Part shown: piece after piece, positions 25,396 to 33,981 of the stretch | How the letters are laid out: every line of letters begins with the position of its first letter | Position numbering within the stretch: the stretch's first letter is position 1 | NCBI RefSeq assembly: GCF_964253915.1 | Contig: NZ_CAXUSG020000002.1 | Coordinates: 124,001-188,000, forward strand | Direction of reading: 5' to 3' | DNA length: 64,000 nucleotides | Origin: Metarhizobium sp964253915 | Lineage (GTDB): Bacteria > Pseudomonadota > Alphaproteobacteria > Rhizobiales > Rhizobiaceae | Notes under the pieces: generated by a model | The model's database searches: none | What the model was told of the DNA's origin: nothing | What the model saw: the letters and a program-made list of their open reading frames with translations, nothing else | Position numbers and translations under genes: made by a program

Positions 25396-26934
25396 ATGGA
25401 AAATATCGGTTTGTTGATGGATGGCTTCGGCCACGTCCTGAGCTGGAACCACATCCTGCTGATGATGCTGGGCGTGACGCTCGGCATCCTGGTCGGCGTG
25501 CTGCCGGGGCTGGGTGCGCCGAACGGCGTGTCGCTGCTTCTGCCGCTGACCTTTTCCATGGATCCGATCTCGGCGATCATCCTGCTCTCCTGCATGTATT
25601 GGGGCGCGTTGTTCGGCGGTTCCACCACATCGATCATCTTCAACATTCCCGGCGAGCCATCCTCCGTCGCAACGACGTTCGATGGCTACCCGATGGCCAA
25701 GCAAGGCCAGGCAAGCCGCGCCTTGACGCTCGCCTTCGTCTCCGCCGGTCTCGGCGCGCTGGCCGGTGTGGTGATGATCACGCTTCTGTCCGGCTGGGTC
25801 GCCAACTTCGCGCTGCGCTTCTCCTCTCCGGAATATTTCGCCGTCTATTTCCTCGCTTTCTCCAGCTTTATCTCGATGGGCGCGCAGTCGCCGTTCAAGA
25901 CGCTCGTGTCGATGATGATCGGTTTTGCGCTCGCCTCGATCGGCATGGATACGATCTCCGGCAATCTGCGCCTGACTTTCGACATTCCGGAACTGATCAA
26001 GGGCGTGTCGTTCCTGATCGCCGTCATGGGCCTGTTCGGTATCGGCGAATTGCTTCTGACCACGGAGGAGGGCCTACGCTTCGACGGCGTCAAGGCGCGG
26101 GTCAAACTGTCGGAAATCGGCCGTACACTGATCGAGATGCCGCGCTACTGGTTCACCATTCTCCGCTCGACGCTGATCGGCATCTGGATGGGCATTACGC
26201 CGGCCGGCCCGACGGCCGCCTCATTCATGAGCTACGGTGTTGCCCGCCGCTCGGCTCGCGACAAGTCGCAGTTCGGCAAGGGCGACCCGCGCGGCATCGT
26301 TGCACCGGAAACCGCCGACCATTCCGCCGGCACCTCCGCTCTGCTGCCGATGCTGGCGCTCGGCGTGCCGGGTTCGGCGACAGCGGCCGTGATGATGGGC
26401 GGCCTGATGATATGGGGTCTCACGCCCGGCCCGACGCTGTTCACCGACCGTCCGGATTTCGTCTGGGGCCTGATCGCCTCGATGTATCTCGGCAATATCG
26501 TCGCGGTCATCCTCGTCATCGCCACCGTGCCGCTCTACGCCTCGATCCTGCGCATCCCGTTCTCGATCATCGGCCCGATCATCGTCGCCGTGATCTTCTC
26601 GGGCGCCTATCAAGTCGGTAACTCCATCACCGACATGTGGATGGTTCTGGCCTTCGGCGTGCTGGGTTACGTCTTCAAGAAGCTCGATTATCCGCTGGCG
26701 CCGCTGGTGCTTGCCATGGTGCTGGGCGACAAGGCGGAGGATGCCTTCCGCCAGTCGATGCTGATGTCGAACGGCAGCCTGTCGATCTTCTGGTCCAACG
26801 GTCTCGTCACGACGCTGATGCTGATCGGCCTCGCGCTCCTGCTTTCGCCACTGTTCTTCTGGGTCGTCGGTCTCGTCCGTGGCCGCAAGCAGGAAGTGGC
26901 CGAAGTCCGCCATGACGGCACGCCGGCCGTCTGA
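25396..26934 (+). CDS. Tripartite tricarboxylate transporter large subunit (TctA family)
   Basis: 512-residue membrane protein with 10-12 spans and the family signatures GVLPGLGAPNGVSLLLPLTF, GGSTTSIIFNIPGEPSSVAT and GIVAPETADHSAGTSALLPM. GGAGG precedes ATG 25396; the longer open frame upstream is only the antecedent reading frame. It forms the sodium- or proton-coupled channel for the TctC-bound substrate. Confidence 0.92.
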   Translation: MENIGLLMDGFGHVLSWNHILLMMLGVTLGILVGVLPGLGAPNGVSLLLPLTFSMDPISAIILLSCMYWGALFGGSTTSIIFNIPGEPSSVATTFDGYPMAKQGQASRALTLAFVSAGLGALAGVVMITLLSGWVANFALRFSSPEYFAVYFLAFSSFISMGAQSPFKTLVSMMIGFALASIGMDTISGNLRLTFDIPELIKGVSFLIAVMGLFGIGELLLTTEEGLRFDGVKARVKLSEIGRTLIEMPRYWFTILRSTLIGIWMGITPAGPTAASFMSYGVARRSARDKSQFGKGDPRGIVAPETADHSAGTSALLPMLALGVPGSATAAVMMGGLMIWGLTPGPTLFTDRPDFVWGLIASMYLGNIVAVILVIATVPLYASILRIPFSIIGPIIVAVIFSGAYQVGNSITDMWMVLAFGVLGYVFKKLDYPLAPLVLAMVLGDKAEDAFRQSMLMSNGSLSIFWSNGLVTTLMLIGLALLLSPLFFWVVGLVRGRKQEVAEVRHDGTPAV

Positions 26935-26966
26935 CCCGTCCACAAAGACCTCAAAGGGAAGCTCCG

Positions 26967-27902
26967 ATGAACGCGACGCCGCGCAAGTGGAACAACGAGA
27001 CATGGCCGATTGCCGCCGCCATGATCCAATACCCCAACATGCTCGCCGACGGCACGTCCGTGCAGGATCAGTCGGTGGAACAATGGGCGGAAACGCTGGC
27101 CGATGTCGTCGACGCCGGCTTTACCGAACTCGATCCGACCGACAGCTGGCTGCGCCTTGCCGATCTGACGTCGGCGCGACTGGACGATTTCGTCAAGCTG
27201 ACCCAGTCGCTCGGTCTCACCATCCCGGCGATCTCGACCTCACGCCGCAGCGTCATCGATGCCATCAATGGTGACGAGTATCTGGCTTACGGCCACCGCG
27301 TCATCGACACGGCAAGCGCCATCGGCGCCGGCGCCGTATCCTTCGGCCTGTTCGAACCGCTGACCGACGCTCAGAAGAAGGCCTTGTGGTTCTGGACCGT
27401 CGATGGGGCCAGGAACCCGGACGACCCGGCCGTCTGGCAGAAAGCCGTCACGCGCATCCGCGAACTCGGCCGCCACGCGGAAGAATTGGGCATCGAACTG
27501 TCGCTGGAAATGTACGAGGATACCTATCTCGGCACGGCGGATAGCTCCGTTCGTTTCGTCGAGGATGTCGGGCTTGCCAATGTCGGCATCAATGCCGATC
27601 TGGGCAATCTCATTCGTTTGCACCGTCCGGTCGAACATTGGCAGCAGATGATGGCCAAGGTGGCGCCTCATGCGAAATTCTGGCACGTCAAGAACTACAC
27701 CCGCACGGAAGATCCGGCATCCGGCGTGATCGTCACCCACCCCGCGCCGCTGGAATCCGGCATCATCAATTACCGCGCCGCCATCCGCATGGCCCTGGCG
27801 CACGGCTTTTCCAGCCCCTTCCTCTGCGAACATTACGGCGGCGACGGCCTCTCCGTCAGCGCCAGCAACCGTGATTACCTGCGGCGCATCCTGCCGCGTT
27901 GA
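26967..27902 (+). CDS. Sugar phosphate isomerase/epimerase (xylose-isomerase-like TIM barrel)
   Basis: 311-residue AP-endonuclease-2/xylose-isomerase-like barrel. Probable metal ligands follow the family order: Glu in SLEMYEDT, Asp in NADLGNL, His in FWHVKNY and Glu in CEHYGG. AAAGGGAAG precedes ATG 26967. Situated between the transporter and the Dak-type kinase, it probably isomerises an imported C4-C6 sugar or sugar acid before phosphorylation. Confidence 0.85.
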   Translation: MNATPRKWNNETWPIAAAMIQYPNMLADGTSVQDQSVEQWAETLADVVDAGFTELDPTDSWLRLADLTSARLDDFVKLTQSLGLTIPAISTSRRSVIDAINGDEYLAYGHRVIDTASAIGAGAVSFGLFEPLTDAQKKALWFWTVDGARNPDDPAVWQKAVTRIRELGRHAEELGIELSLEMYEDTYLGTADSSVRFVEDVGLANVGINADLGNLIRLHRPVEHWQQMMAKVAPHAKFWHVKNYTRTEDPASGVIVTHPAPLESGIINYRAAIRMALAHGFSSPFLCEHYGGDGLSVSASNRDYLRRILPR

Positions 27903-27916
27903 CAAGGACTTCAGCC

Positions 27917-29620
27917 ATGACCACGATTTTCGACGCGCCGGAAGAGTTTGCAACGACGGCGCTCGCCGGTTTCGCCGCGCTCTACAGCCGTTTCATCCGT
28001 CCGGTGAAAGGTGGCGTGGTGCGATCCACGGCCGTGCCCGAGGGCAAGGTCGCCGTGGTTGTCGGCGGCGGTTCCGGCCATTATCCGGCTTTTGCCGGTT
28101 ATGTCGGTCCGGGCCTTGCGGATGCCGCCGTTGCCGGTGACGTCTTTGCTTCACCCTCGACAGCCGCGGTCGCCCGCGTCTGCCGGCAGGCCCATCGCGG
28201 CGGCGGCATTTTGCTTGGTTTCGGCAACTACGCCGGCGACGTCCTGAATTTCGGCGTTGCCGCCGAGCGCCTGCGTGCCGAGGGCATCGACGTGCGTATC
28301 GTGCCGGTGACGGACGACGTCGCCAGCGCATCGGTGGAGACACCGGCAAAACGCCGCGGCATTGCCGGTGATCTCGTCGTCTTCAAGGTGGCGGGTGCTG
28401 CGGCTGAAGCCGGCCTCTCCCTCGACGAGGTGGAGCGGATCGCCCGGCATGCCAATGCCCGCACCGTCTCCTTCGGCGTCGCTTTCGGTGGCTGCACCTT
28501 GCCGGGCGCTGGCCAGCCGCTGTTCACAGTTCCGGCCGGCCAGATGGCGCTCGGCCTCGGCATTCATGGCGAACCCGGCATCCGCGAAGAGGCGATCGTT
28601 TCCTCCAGCGAGCTTGCAAAACTCCTGACCGAAAAGCTGCTTTCGGAACGCCCCGAAGGCACGAAAAGGGTCGGTGCGGTGCTGAATGGCCTCGGCTCCA
28701 CCAAATACGAAGAGTTGTTCGTGCTCTGGACCGCTGTCGCCAAGCAGTTGGCCGATGCGGGCCTGGAGGTCGTGGCGCCGGAAGCCGGCGAATTTGTCAC
28801 CAGCCTCGATATGCAGGGATGCTCGCTGAGCCTGATCTGGCTCGACGAGGAACTGGAAACCCACTGGACGGCGGCTTGCGACAGTCCGGTCCTGCGCCGC
28901 GGTGCCACGATCGCCACCACGCCGGCCACCGACGTGCTGGTCAACGAGGATGGTCCGTCGAGCTATCCCGAGGCAACGGAAGAAGGCAAACGTGGCGGCG
29001 CCTGCATTGCCGACCTGTTTGGCGCAATCGCCGGCCTGTTGCGGGAGGCTGAAGAAGAGCTTGGCCGTATCGATGCGCGCGCCGGCGACGGCGATCATGG
29101 GCAGGGCATGTATCGTGGTGCAACCGCGGCTTTCGATGCGGCCAAGGCCGCAAGTGCTGCCGGCGCCGGCACTGCGAGCGTTCTTGCTGCTGCTGGCGAT
29201 GCCTGGGCGGATCGCGCCGGCGGCACGTCGGGAGCGATCTGGGGCCTGTTGTTGCGCGCCTGGAGCGGCAGCCTCAACGACAACGCTGCGCCTCAGGCCG
29301 CCGATGTGGTGAAGGGTGCCCGCCAGGGGCTCGACAGCGTCTCCCGCCTTGGCGGCGCAAAACCCGGCGACAAGACGCTGGTGGATGCGCTCGTGCCGTT
29401 CGTGGAAACGCTGGAGGCAAGCACCGCCGCCGGCAAGCCGATGGCTACGGCATGGGCCGATGCGGCAGAAGCGGCAAAGACCGCGGCAGATGCAACGGCC
29501 AGCCTGACGCCGAAGCTCGGCCGCGCCCGGCCGTTGGCGGAAAAGAGCCTCGGCCATCCCGATGCCGGCGCCATATCGCTGGCGATGATCGCCGGTTGCG
29601 TTGCCAGGAAACTCGGATGA
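27917..29620 (+). CDS. Dihydroxyacetone-kinase-family protein, DhaK-DhaL fusion
   Basis: 567 residues: DhaK domain (about 1-330) and ATP-binding DhaL domain (about 370-567, motif AGDGDHGQGM). His217 in GIHGEPG is the residue that binds carbonyl substrates covalently. The active-site segment reads GGGSGHYPAFAGYVG where true dihydroxyacetone kinases have GHEPAHAGYVG, so the Glu and second His are replaced by Tyr and Phe. This suggests a different substrate, such as a tetrulose or keto-tetronate, as for characterised erythrulose kinases. ATG 27917 follows AAGGA. Confidence 0.88.
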   Translation: MTTIFDAPEEFATTALAGFAALYSRFIRPVKGGVVRSTAVPEGKVAVVVGGGSGHYPAFAGYVGPGLADAAVAGDVFASPSTAAVARVCRQAHRGGGILLGFGNYAGDVLNFGVAAERLRAEGIDVRIVPVTDDVASASVETPAKRRGIAGDLVVFKVAGAAAEAGLSLDEVERIARHANARTVSFGVAFGGCTLPGAGQPLFTVPAGQMALGLGIHGEPGIREEAIVSSSELAKLLTEKLLSERPEGTKRVGAVLNGLGSTKYEELFVLWTAVAKQLADAGLEVVAPEAGEFVTSLDMQGCSLSLIWLDEELETHWTAACDSPVLRRGATIATTPATDVLVNEDGPSSYPEATEEGKRGGACIADLFGAIAGLLREAEEELGRIDARAGDGDHGQGMYRGATAAFDAAKAASAAGAGTASVLAAAGDAWADRAGGTSGAIWGLLLRAWSGSLNDNAAPQAADVVKGARQGLDSVSRLGGAKPGDKTLVDALVPFVETLEASTAAGKPMATAWADAAEAAKTAADATASLTPKLGRARPLAEKSLGHPDAGAISLAMIAGCVARKLG

Positions 29621-29666
29621 TCGCTGCCGTTGCCATCGGTGATAATCCGGCGGCAACCTGATTCCC

Positions 29667-29701
29667 GGCGAAGGGTGGATAGCCTCGTTTCCACCCTCGC
29701 C
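29667..29701 (+). terminator. Hairpin between the Dak-type kinase and cysteine hydrolase genes
   Basis: GGCGA-a-GGGTGGA (29667-29679) pairs with TCCACCC-TCGCC (29690-29701), a 12 bp stem with one bulged A. There is no T-run. May act as a weak terminator or processing site within the operon. Confidence 0.4.
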
Positions 29702-29764
29702 AGCCTCTGCGACAAGGCGTAAAGCTGATGGTACCAGAATCGCAAACGTGGAATCGGAACGACC

Positions 29765-30316
29765 ATGGCGCAGACAGCCCTTATTATCGTCGACTTGCAG
29801 AACGACTATTTCGATGGCGGCAAATTTCCGCTCGTCGGTACGCAGGTGGCCGCCGCCAACGCGGCGAAACTGCTCGAAACCTTCCGCGAAAAGGGCGATT
29901 TCGTCGTGCATATCAAGCATGTGTCGACGGAAAGCGATGCGGGTTTCTTCGCGCCGGGAACTGATGGTGCCGAGATCAATCCCGCGGTTGCACCCAATGA
30001 CGGCGAAGCCGTGGTGGTCAAACACGCCATCAACGCTTTCCAGGGGACCGACCTGAAGTCCCTGCTGGACGGCAAGAACATCGAGGATGTCGTCATCGCC
30101 GGTGCGATGAGCCACATGTGCGTCGACGCCGTGACGCGGGCAGCGGCAGACCATGGCTACCGTGCGACCGTGGTCCATGATGCCGTGGCGACGCGTGATC
30201 TCGAGTTCGGCGGCAAGACCGTGCCTGCCGCCGATGTCCACGCGGCCTTCATGTCGGCCCTCGCTTTCGGCTATGCCGCCGTCGTTTCGACCGAGGCCTA
30301 TCTCGGCTACGCTTGA
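29765..30316 (+). CDS. Isochorismatase-family cysteine hydrolase
   Basis: 183 residues with the catalytic triad of the family: D10 (IIVDLQNDY), K86 (VVVKHAINAF) and C119 (SHMCVDA). It hydrolyses amide or vinyl-ether bonds in related enzymes. It lies 144 bp after the Dak-type kinase on the same strand, with a hairpin between, so co-regulation is likely but not certain. Substrate unknown. Confidence 0.87.
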   Translation: MAQTALIIVDLQNDYFDGGKFPLVGTQVAAANAAKLLETFREKGDFVVHIKHVSTESDAGFFAPGTDGAEINPAVAPNDGEAVVVKHAINAFQGTDLKSLLDGKNIEDVVIAGAMSHMCVDAVTRAAADHGYRATVVHDAVATRDLEFGGKTVPAADVHAAFMSALAFGYAAVVSTEAYLGYA

Positions 30317-30343
30317 TCTGTCAGGCTTGAGCGATTTTTTACT

Positions 30344-30364
30344 CGCCCGGGTCCTGCCCGGGCG
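30344..30364. terminator. Hairpin between convergent genes
   Basis: CGCCCGGG (30344-30351), loop TCCTG and CCCGGGCG (30357-30364) form a perfect 8 bp GC-rich stem between the cysteine hydrolase stop and the convergent E1 stop. A weak T-rich stretch follows on the plus strand, so a terminator is plausible, mainly for the plus-strand operon. Confidence 0.55.
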
Positions 30365-30395
30365 TTGTCGTTGATTGGCTCCGCCCGCCTGTCGC

Positions 30396-32474
30396 TCAGA
30401 ATTGCAACAGCGTTTCCACCTTGGCGCGGATCTTGGCAACGGAAGGCACAGCCCAATCGAGCAGGGCGCGCTGGTGGGGGCTTGGAATGTCCGGCATCGT
30501 CAGGCGCGAGACCGGCGCTTCGAGATACATGAACGCGTCTTCCGCGACCACGGCGGAAATTTCGGCACCAAAACCAGCCGTACCCAGATCCTCGTGAACG
30601 ATCAGGCAGCGCCGCGTGCGCCGTACCGAAGCGAGGACGCTTTGCCGGTCCCAGGGCATCAGGGTCCTGAGATCGATGACATCGGCGGAAATGCCTTCGA
30701 CGGCCTCCTCGCAGCGATGCACCATGGCGCCCCAGGTCACGAGCGTGATCTTGTCGCCGTGGCGGGTCAGGTTCGCCTGGCCGAAGGGCAAGGCATAATC
30801 GTCTCCAGCGTAGGGTCGGCGCGCCCAGACGTGGTCGAGCATGGCGCGATGTTCGAAGAAAATGACCGGATCGTTTCCGCGCAGAGCGGTACGCAGCAGG
30901 CCAACCGCATCCGTCGCGTTCGAGGGGACCGCGACTTTCCAGCCGGGTTGGTGGATGAAGGCAACCTCGTTGGTCTGGCTGTGCCAGGGATCGCCGGTCT
31001 TCAGAAAGCCGCCGGGCATGCGCAAGACCATCGGCGCGGCGAAGCGATTGTTGGTACGCCAGCGGATGGTGCCGCAGTCGTTGATCTGCTCCGTGGCCGG
31101 ATCGGCATATTTGCGAAACTGGATTTCCGGCACCGGCATCAGGCCGGCAAGCGCCATGCCGACAGCGCGCCCGACGATGCCTTCTTCGGAGAGAGACGTA
31201 TCGAAGACGCGTTCGGCGCCGAACCGCTGCTGCAAGCCGAGTGTCACGGCATGGACACCACCCTTGCGGCCGATATCCTCACCGAAAAGCGCCACACGTT
31301 TGTTGACGGAAAGTTCGTGCTCCAGCGTACGGCGGATCGCCGCCGCCATGCTGATGCGCTGGCCTTCGCCTTGGGCGGTTTCCGTCGTTGCCGGCAGCAG
31401 CGCACCATGACCCTGCAAGCCGCCGACCACCGGCATTTCACCTTCGAAATAGACGTGGCGCGTCACGCTTTCGGGGGCGGCGATCGGGCGGCTTTCGGCT
31501 TCGATCCTTGCCGCTTCTGCCGTCTGCATGGCGTGCAGCTTCGTTTCCTCCCATTCCTCCTCGCTCAGCACTGCCGGCACGATATGGTTGCGCAGGCGCG
31601 GCAGCGGATCGCGGGCCCATTCGCTGCGAACGACATCCTCGCTCTTGTAGGCCTGCGTATCCTGAAAACTGTGACCCTGCAGGCGCGGCACGCTAAGGCG
31701 CAGGAGCACCGGGCTGCGCTCGCAACGTACCTCGTTTACGGCTTGTTGCATCAACCGTGCTGTCTCGGCCGGATCGCAGCCATCGCCCTGCAGGATACGG
31801 AGGTTGCGCCAGGCCGAAAGATTGGCAGCGATGTTGCCGCCCGGCGTCTGCATGCTCGAGGGGACGGAGATGCCGAAACCATTGTCCTCGATGTAGAACA
31901 GCATTGGCAGGTTCTGGGTGGTGGCGATGGTCAGTGCCGACCAGAAGCCGTTCGAGGCAACGGAGCCATCGCCGCCGCAGGCCACAGCAATGCTTCGCTC
32001 ATAACCGGGTTCACCGAGCACTTCCCCGTAGTACCGGATCGACTGTGCCCACCCGGCGGCCGGGGTGTATTGCGTGCCGACGCCACCGCTCATCGGCAAG
32101 GCGGAGGGACCTTGCGGATTGGGGTAATTGAAGGTCACGCCGATATCGCGGCCGTCGGAATAACCGCCGGCGCGGCCCATGGCCGAACCGAGCGCATCAG
32201 CCGGATCGACGCCGAGAGACAGGAGGAGAGGACGGGAGCGATAATAACCGCAGACCGCATCATGCCGGTCCGTCAGTAGGCTGCCGAGCACGATCTGCGC
32301 CATGTCGTGGCCGCGGGCGGAAAACTGGTAGTGCAGCTTCTTTTCCGGGACCAGGCGGGTTTCTTCCAACTCGTCCAAGGCACGCGACAGGTGCAAGAGA
32401 TAAGAAATGCGTTTCCAGTCGACGGCTTCGTCCAGAGCGGTGCGAATGACCTGTTTGAGTGCAGCCTGTGCCAT
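30396..32474 (-). CDS. Fused E1 alpha/beta 2-oxoacid dehydrogenase
   Basis: 692-residue thiamine-diphosphate enzyme with E1 alpha (about 1-330) and E1 beta (about 355-692) in one chain. The TPP motif GGDGSVASNGFWSAL with downstream YIEDN lies in the first half. E1 beta hallmarks are VALFGEDIGRKGG and DTSLSEEGIVGRAVGMAL. It decarboxylates branched-chain or other 2-oxo acids and normally needs E2 and E3, neither of which is in the window. GGGAGG precedes ATG 32474. Probably controlled by the divergent Lrp-type regulator. Confidence 0.9.
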   Translation of the reverse strand: MAQAALKQVIRTALDEAVDWKRISYLLHLSRALDELEETRLVPEKKLHYQFSARGHDMAQIVLGSLLTDRHDAVCGYYRSRPLLLSLGVDPADALGSAMGRAGGYSDGRDIGVTFNYPNPQGPSALPMSGGVGTQYTPAAGWAQSIRYYGEVLGEPGYERSIAVACGGDGSVASNGFWSALTIATTQNLPMLFYIEDNGFGISVPSSMQTPGGNIAANLSAWRNLRILQGDGCDPAETARLMQQAVNEVRCERSPVLLRLSVPRLQGHSFQDTQAYKSEDVVRSEWARDPLPRLRNHIVPAVLSEEEWEETKLHAMQTAEAARIEAESRPIAAPESVTRHVYFEGEMPVVGGLQGHGALLPATTETAQGEGQRISMAAAIRRTLEHELSVNKRVALFGEDIGRKGGVHAVTLGLQQRFGAERVFDTSLSEEGIVGRAVGMALAGLMPVPEIQFRKYADPATEQINDCGTIRWRTNNRFAAPMVLRMPGGFLKTGDPWHSQTNEVAFIHQPGWKVAVPSNATDAVGLLRTALRGNDPVIFFEHRAMLDHVWARRPYAGDDYALPFGQANLTRHGDKITLVTWGAMVHRCEEAVEGISADVIDLRTLMPWDRQSVLASVRRTRRCLIVHEDLGTAGFGAEISAVVAEDAFMYLEAPVSRLTMPDIPSPHQRALLDWAVPSVAKIRAKVETLLQF

Positions 32475-32593
32475 GGTTTCCTCCCACAGTTTCAGATTGC
32501 GAAATTATAGGCGGCTCCCACGAAAATGCGTTTCAAAGCGCGCGAAGATGGCTATGATTTTGATCGAGACAATTCGTGTTTTCAGGATTCGTG

Positions 32594-33061
32594 ATGAAAA
32601 CAGTTCATATCGATGAAATCGACAAGAAGATTCTCAGGGTGTTGCAGAACCGGGGCGACATCAGCCATGCCGTGCTGGCCGAGGAAGTGGGGGCCTCCAC
32701 GGCGTCGTGCTGGCGGCGGATCAAGGCGCTGGAGGAGCAGGGCGTTCTCGGACCGACCGTGCGGCTTCTCGACCCGGACCGGATTGGCCGGGGCCTGAAC
32801 GTGTTTTGCCAGGTGCGGATGAAGTCGCACGATCCGGCGGCGCGGCGGGATTTCGAGGATATTATCCAGACTTATGAAGAGGTGATCGAGTGTTACTCGA
32901 TGTCCGGTGAATGGGATTATCTCATCCGCGTCGCGGTCCGGGACGTCAAGGATTACGAGCGGCTGCTCATGCACGATATCCTGACGCACCCGGCGGTGGC
33001 GAATTCGTCATCACATTTCGCGCTGAAGAGCGTGAAATATACGACGGAACTTCCCTTGTAA
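32594..33061 (+). CDS. Lrp/AsnC-family regulator
   Basis: 155 residues: N-terminal HTH (SHAVLAEEVGASTASCWRRI) and C-terminal RAM ligand domain. ATG 32594 follows AGGA at six bases. It diverges from the fused E1 gene across 119 bp, the arrangement known for BkdR and branched-chain 2-oxoacid dehydrogenase genes, so activation by an amino acid or oxo acid is a reasonable inference. Confidence 0.9.
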   Translation: MKTVHIDEIDKKILRVLQNRGDISHAVLAEEVGASTASCWRRIKALEEQGVLGPTVRLLDPDRIGRGLNVFCQVRMKSHDPAARRDFEDIIQTYEEVIECYSMSGEWDYLIRVAVRDVKDYERLLMHDILTHPAVANSSSHFALKSVKYTTELPL

Positions 33062-33066
33062 GCGGC

Positions 33067-33981
33067 TTAACCGCGGGCGACGGCGGCGACTGCCGTAGCG
33101 AAACCGGGCGTGCGCATCAATGTCCGACAACGGGCAAAGCGGCCATCGGCATAGGCGCGAAAATCATCCACCGGGTTGTCGTTGGCAAGCTGGATGAGGC
33201 CCCACAGCGTCCAGAGCAGGTCGCACATCGCCTTGTAGATGACGATGCGGCCCCGTTCGGCCGGTTTCGGCTCGCCGCCGAAGTAGGCGCGGATCATCTC
33301 TTCTTCCTGCGCCGCATCGAAACCGGCCTCCACCGAAAGGTCGCCGAGATCCCACATCGGATCGTTCATGCCGGAATACTCCCAGTCGACGATCCACATG
33401 CGGTCGCCGGTATCGAGGAAGTTTTCGCACAGCGGATCGCAATGGCAGGCGACGGAGGGCAGGGGATGGGCGGCAAGTGCTGCCCGCACGCTCTCCGCGT
33501 CCCTGAGGATGTCGTGGTAACCTTCTGGAAGATCGACGTCTTTCGTCGACAGGATGTCGAGGTAGCTGTCGATCATCGCAAACAGCTCGAAGCGGGCGGG
33601 AAATTGCGCGCCGCTCTGATGCAGCTGCCGGAAGGCCGCGCCGGCGCGGCCGGGTGAGCCGGTTATGCTGCGGAAGCGATCCGGCGACATGGTGACGGCG
33701 CCGTCGATGAAGCGCGAGACGAAGATGCCGGTTTCGGGATCGGCGTGCAGGATCTCTGGCCCGACACCAGCTTGGGCGACCTCGCGGGTCGCCACCAGTT
33801 CGTTGGCGCGGTCGATATATTCTTCCGTGCCCTTGCCGGGGATGCGCAGGCAATAATCGCCGGCCCGGAAGACAAGGTTGGTCATGCCGCCCTGCCGCTC
33901 GATCGGGCCAGTGTAGCTTGCCAGCAGCGGAATGGCGGCGATGGCGGCGGTCGCAAGGTCGATATCGGTTTCGCCGCTCAT
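33067..33981 (-). CDS. Choline-kinase-like phosphotransferase (APH fold), copy A
   Basis: 304 residues of the aminoglycoside phosphotransferase/choline kinase superfamily: nucleotide region GGMTNLVFRAGDYCLRIPG, catalytic loop CHCDPLCENF and Mg segment WIVDWEYSGMNDPMWDLGD, the last typical of choline/ethanolamine kinases (LicA-like). Last gene of the operon; its ATG overlaps the preceding dehydrogenase stop by four bases. It probably phosphorylates an amino-alcohol or methylated amine product of the pathway; not shown by sequence. Confidence 0.85.
   Translation of the reverse strand: MSGETDIDLATAAIAAIPLLASYTGPIERQGGMTNLVFRAGDYCLRIPGKGTEEYIDRANELVATREVAQAGVGPEILHADPETGIFVSRFIDGAVTMSPDRFRSITGSPGRAGAAFRQLHQSGAQFPARFELFAMIDSYLDILSTKDVDLPEGYHDILRDAESVRAALAAHPLPSVACHCDPLCENFLDTGDRMWIVDWEYSGMNDPMWDLGDLSVEAGFDAAQEEEMIRAYFGGEPKPAERGRIVIYKAMCDLLWTLWGLIQLANDNPVDDFRAYADGRFARCRTLMRTPGFATAVAAVARG

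Noticed and set aside
28151..30439. Long minus-strand open frame (about 760 codons) opposite the Dak-type kinase and cysteine hydrolase
   Set aside because: It spans two recognised plus-strand genes and their spacer and shows no domain of its own. It is a shadow created by GC-rich codon use.
30375..32279. Long plus-strand open frame opposite the fused E1 gene
   Set aside because: The minus strand encodes a complete E1 alpha/beta protein with TPP motif; the plus frame has no recognisable features.
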